A stretch of 64,000 bases of DNA from Glandiceps talaboti. Its lineage: Eukaryota > Hemichordata > Enteropneusta > Spengelidae. Numbering within the stretch: the stretch's first letter is position 1; every line of letters begins with the position of its first letter. Below are positions 62,022 to 64,000 of the stretch, piece after piece. Made by a program: the position numbers and the translations under genes. The stretch is from assembly GCF_964340395.1 (NCBI RefSeq), contig NC_135565.1, positions 11,847,742 to 11,911,741 of the forward strand, read 5' to 3'. The notes beneath the pieces were generated by a model. It made no database searches. It saw nothing but the letters and a program-made list of their open reading frames with translations, and was not told the origin of the DNA.

Positions 62022-63596
62022 AACCAAAGCCTTCATACATTCGTAATTTGAGACTTCAAGTTATAAGATAACTAAGATAACTTTTTTAAATATTCGTTAA
62101 GTTTATTAAATTAATCGATCCACAGATTGGTCTATTGATTGATCTAATTGATTGATTGATTAATTGACTGACTGATCGATGCAGTATCCACAAAATACAC
62201 ATTCAACTGCCAAGTGGTCCTAATGACTTAAACATCCACATATACCACCTCCTCATCACAGTGTAACTGATCCTTTTAACAACCTCCAAATAGCAAACAC
62301 TGTCTCCTGTGTCTACATCTAGTAGTTCTATCAACCTACTCGTACAGATATATACACATCCATCTTAAAAGACTTTACAATTGATTGATTAATTGGTTAA
62401 TTAATTGGTTAATTAATTAATTAATTAATTAATTAATTAATCAAATAAGTAAGTATGTAAGTAAGTAAGTAAGTAAGTAAGTAAGCAAGTAATTAACTAC
62501 TTGGTTGATGATTGAACTAAAATATAGTGAAAGCGTATGTTCACCAAATTCCATACATGTCTATGTTATACGAGATCACTAGATTATAAAGTGTGCCAGT
62601 TTACTAACGGGATTGATTACAACATCAGATACACATATGTTGTATTCCCGCCTTTTCCCAAGTTTTTGCTTTAATACATCAGTTAATGAATATTCAGAAG
62701 ACATGCATATGCACTATCAGGAGTAAGGTCACGAAAGAGCAAAGTATGCTGTACTTTTGTTACACGTCACTCACTTCTATTGTATACGTTCTTCATTTTT
62801 CTCAGTCAATGTTACATGATTTAGATAAAATCCAATCATGGAAATGTGCGTAAAAAGTGTCGTGAAAACGGAGACACAATGTATGAACTTCACTTCTGTG
62901 TAATTAACCATTTCAAGCATTTTCAGTCAGTCTGCTGTTATGGAATACATATAATGACAATGGTACAAAATATTTTGTCAATTCACTAAAAGAATTTTGT
63001 CAACTTACCTACGTGTCTGTCGTTCCTCTATGTCTTCATACGGCATTCGGCACACGACAGCATTGACAGTGCCATCTTAGCTATATCTACCAAACCAGTT
63101 ACTAGGATGGAATACCTCTGTGATTCTCTCGAAGATCATGAGCGTTCTATCGTTCCGATAATACGTTGAAATTGGCGCGACTACACATAAAAAGACACCT
63201 TAACTTAAGCTGCATTATTGTATGATTACCCCATACTGGCATGAACGACCACGCAAACTGTAATTGGAACAAACATGTTTAGACGGCTGGGCGGCCCTTC
63301 TCAATTTCAAGGTATTTAGAGCACAAAAATTGCGCCAAAAGTCGTTGACCCATTTTAGCCATCAACGTCGCTGAACTTTGAAAATTTTATAACTAAACTG
63401 TGGTTGACTTGATATCAACAAGCTAATGCCGATTTGCTTAACATTGAAATGATCAAAGGTCGTGAACAATACATCAAGAGAAGTATGATTAACTAATCCA
63501 TACTGAATTTGCTAGCTTTACACTAAGAGTGAGTTATAATATCAATGATACACTGATGTAATGCCAAGATGAGTAAATGTAAGGTCTCGGGGCGGG

Positions 63597-63745
63597 CATA
63601 GACCCTACGGTGTAGGGTCTATGGGGCGGGCAACTCCCATAGACGGCTATACGGGGAGGGTCCGCGCGAAAGGGGTCGTTTTTTATGCTGATTGGTATCA
63701 GAAAGGGTATACTTTTCATGAAGTGTTGGTATCAGAAAGGGTCTG
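63597..63745. repeat. GC-rich hairpin and short direct repeats, probable fragment of a repeat
   Basis: CATAGACCCTAC and GTAGGGTCTATG form a hairpin with a 3-base loop, flanked by GGGGCGGGCA direct repeats. TTGGTATCAGAAAGGGT occurs twice 37 bases apart just downstream. The block is more GC-rich than its surroundings. Confidence 0.5.
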
Positions 63746-63979
63746 TAAATTAGACTATGTGTTTCAGCCTGTTTTTCTTCCTTGAAAAACTTCTCTCGTC
63801 GCTCATGCCACTTCAGATCTAGGGCCACCTTCCCCTGAAAACCCCTGGTTTTAGTCACGTGCAGCTAGCATGCAATATTCCTGCAAGTGCAACCATAACC
63901 AGACACTCAAGTGTGTCTCCAGCAAAACATCCAAGCAAAAATCCAAGAACCGGACCATAATGATCATAATCAACATATA

Positions 63980-64000
63980 GATGATGATGATGATGATGAT
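63980..64000 (+). repeat. (ATG)n at the window end
   Basis: Trinucleotide tract running into the window edge. Confidence 0.85.

Larger units (their letters stand above)
57973..63596. other. Gene-poor AT-rich tail of the window
   Basis: Simple repeats and MITE family E copy 2 only. A 113-codon frame at 61607-61948 (minus) and one at 60394-60681 (plus) show no family signature. Confidence 0.5.

Overview
The window is eukaryotic: split genes with GT-AG introns, AATAAA polyadenylation signals, vertebrate-like protein sequences, AT-rich intergenic DNA, abundant microsatellites and many palindromic MITE-like repeats. The gene content points to a marine invertebrate metazoan: a class A peptide-type GPCR, a heparan sulfate 3-O-sulfotransferase homologue, an almost vertebrate-identical Dim1/TXNL4A, a 10-exon NDUFA9 and a somatomedin-B/7TM receptor. 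I lean towards an invertebrate deuterostome or a lophotrochozoan, but the sequence alone does not settle the phylum.

Layout. 1-7.5 kb: no gene seen; MITEs, (CA)n, (GTT)n and a 151-bp (TC)n. 7.57-8.53 kb: intronless class A GPCR (+). 8.5-14 kb: non-coding, several inverted-repeat elements. 14.1-15.26 kb: intronless HS3ST-like sulfotransferase (-) with two changes in a conserved catalytic motif. 16.63-16.89 kb: an orphan first exon (-) that looks like the start of a P2X7-ballast-domain protein. 17-21.1 kb: repeats. 21.14-21.57 kb: TXNL4A/Dim1 (-) in one coding exon. 23.95-32.83 kb: NDUFA9 (+), ten exons, start codon in a TISU element; its introns hold MITEs, and intron 8 opens with a minisatellite that copies the exon 8 splice donor. 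32.07-37.99 kb: an inverted duplication of the NDUFA9 3' region whose spacer holds a 1.9-kb duplicon with a roughly 45-bp tandem repeat. 38.8-40.3 kb: a 5'-truncated CR1/Rex-type LINE with a frameshift. 42.4-43.3 kb: an array of AGGTCA half-sites. 43.42-47.75 kb: SMB/7TM receptor (-), its intron holding a 0.65-kb foldback. 51.5-58 kb: a second large inverted duplication, again with a copy of the same duplicon in its spacer. 58-64 kb: (AT)n, (TTAA)n and dispersed repeats, no gene recognised.

The genes are unrelated housekeeping and signalling genes (splicing, respiratory complex I, glycosaminoglycan sulfation, receptors) with no shared pathway. The unusual content is structural: two nested inverted-duplication/duplicon assemblies, a splice-donor minisatellite and many dispersed palindromic repeat families.
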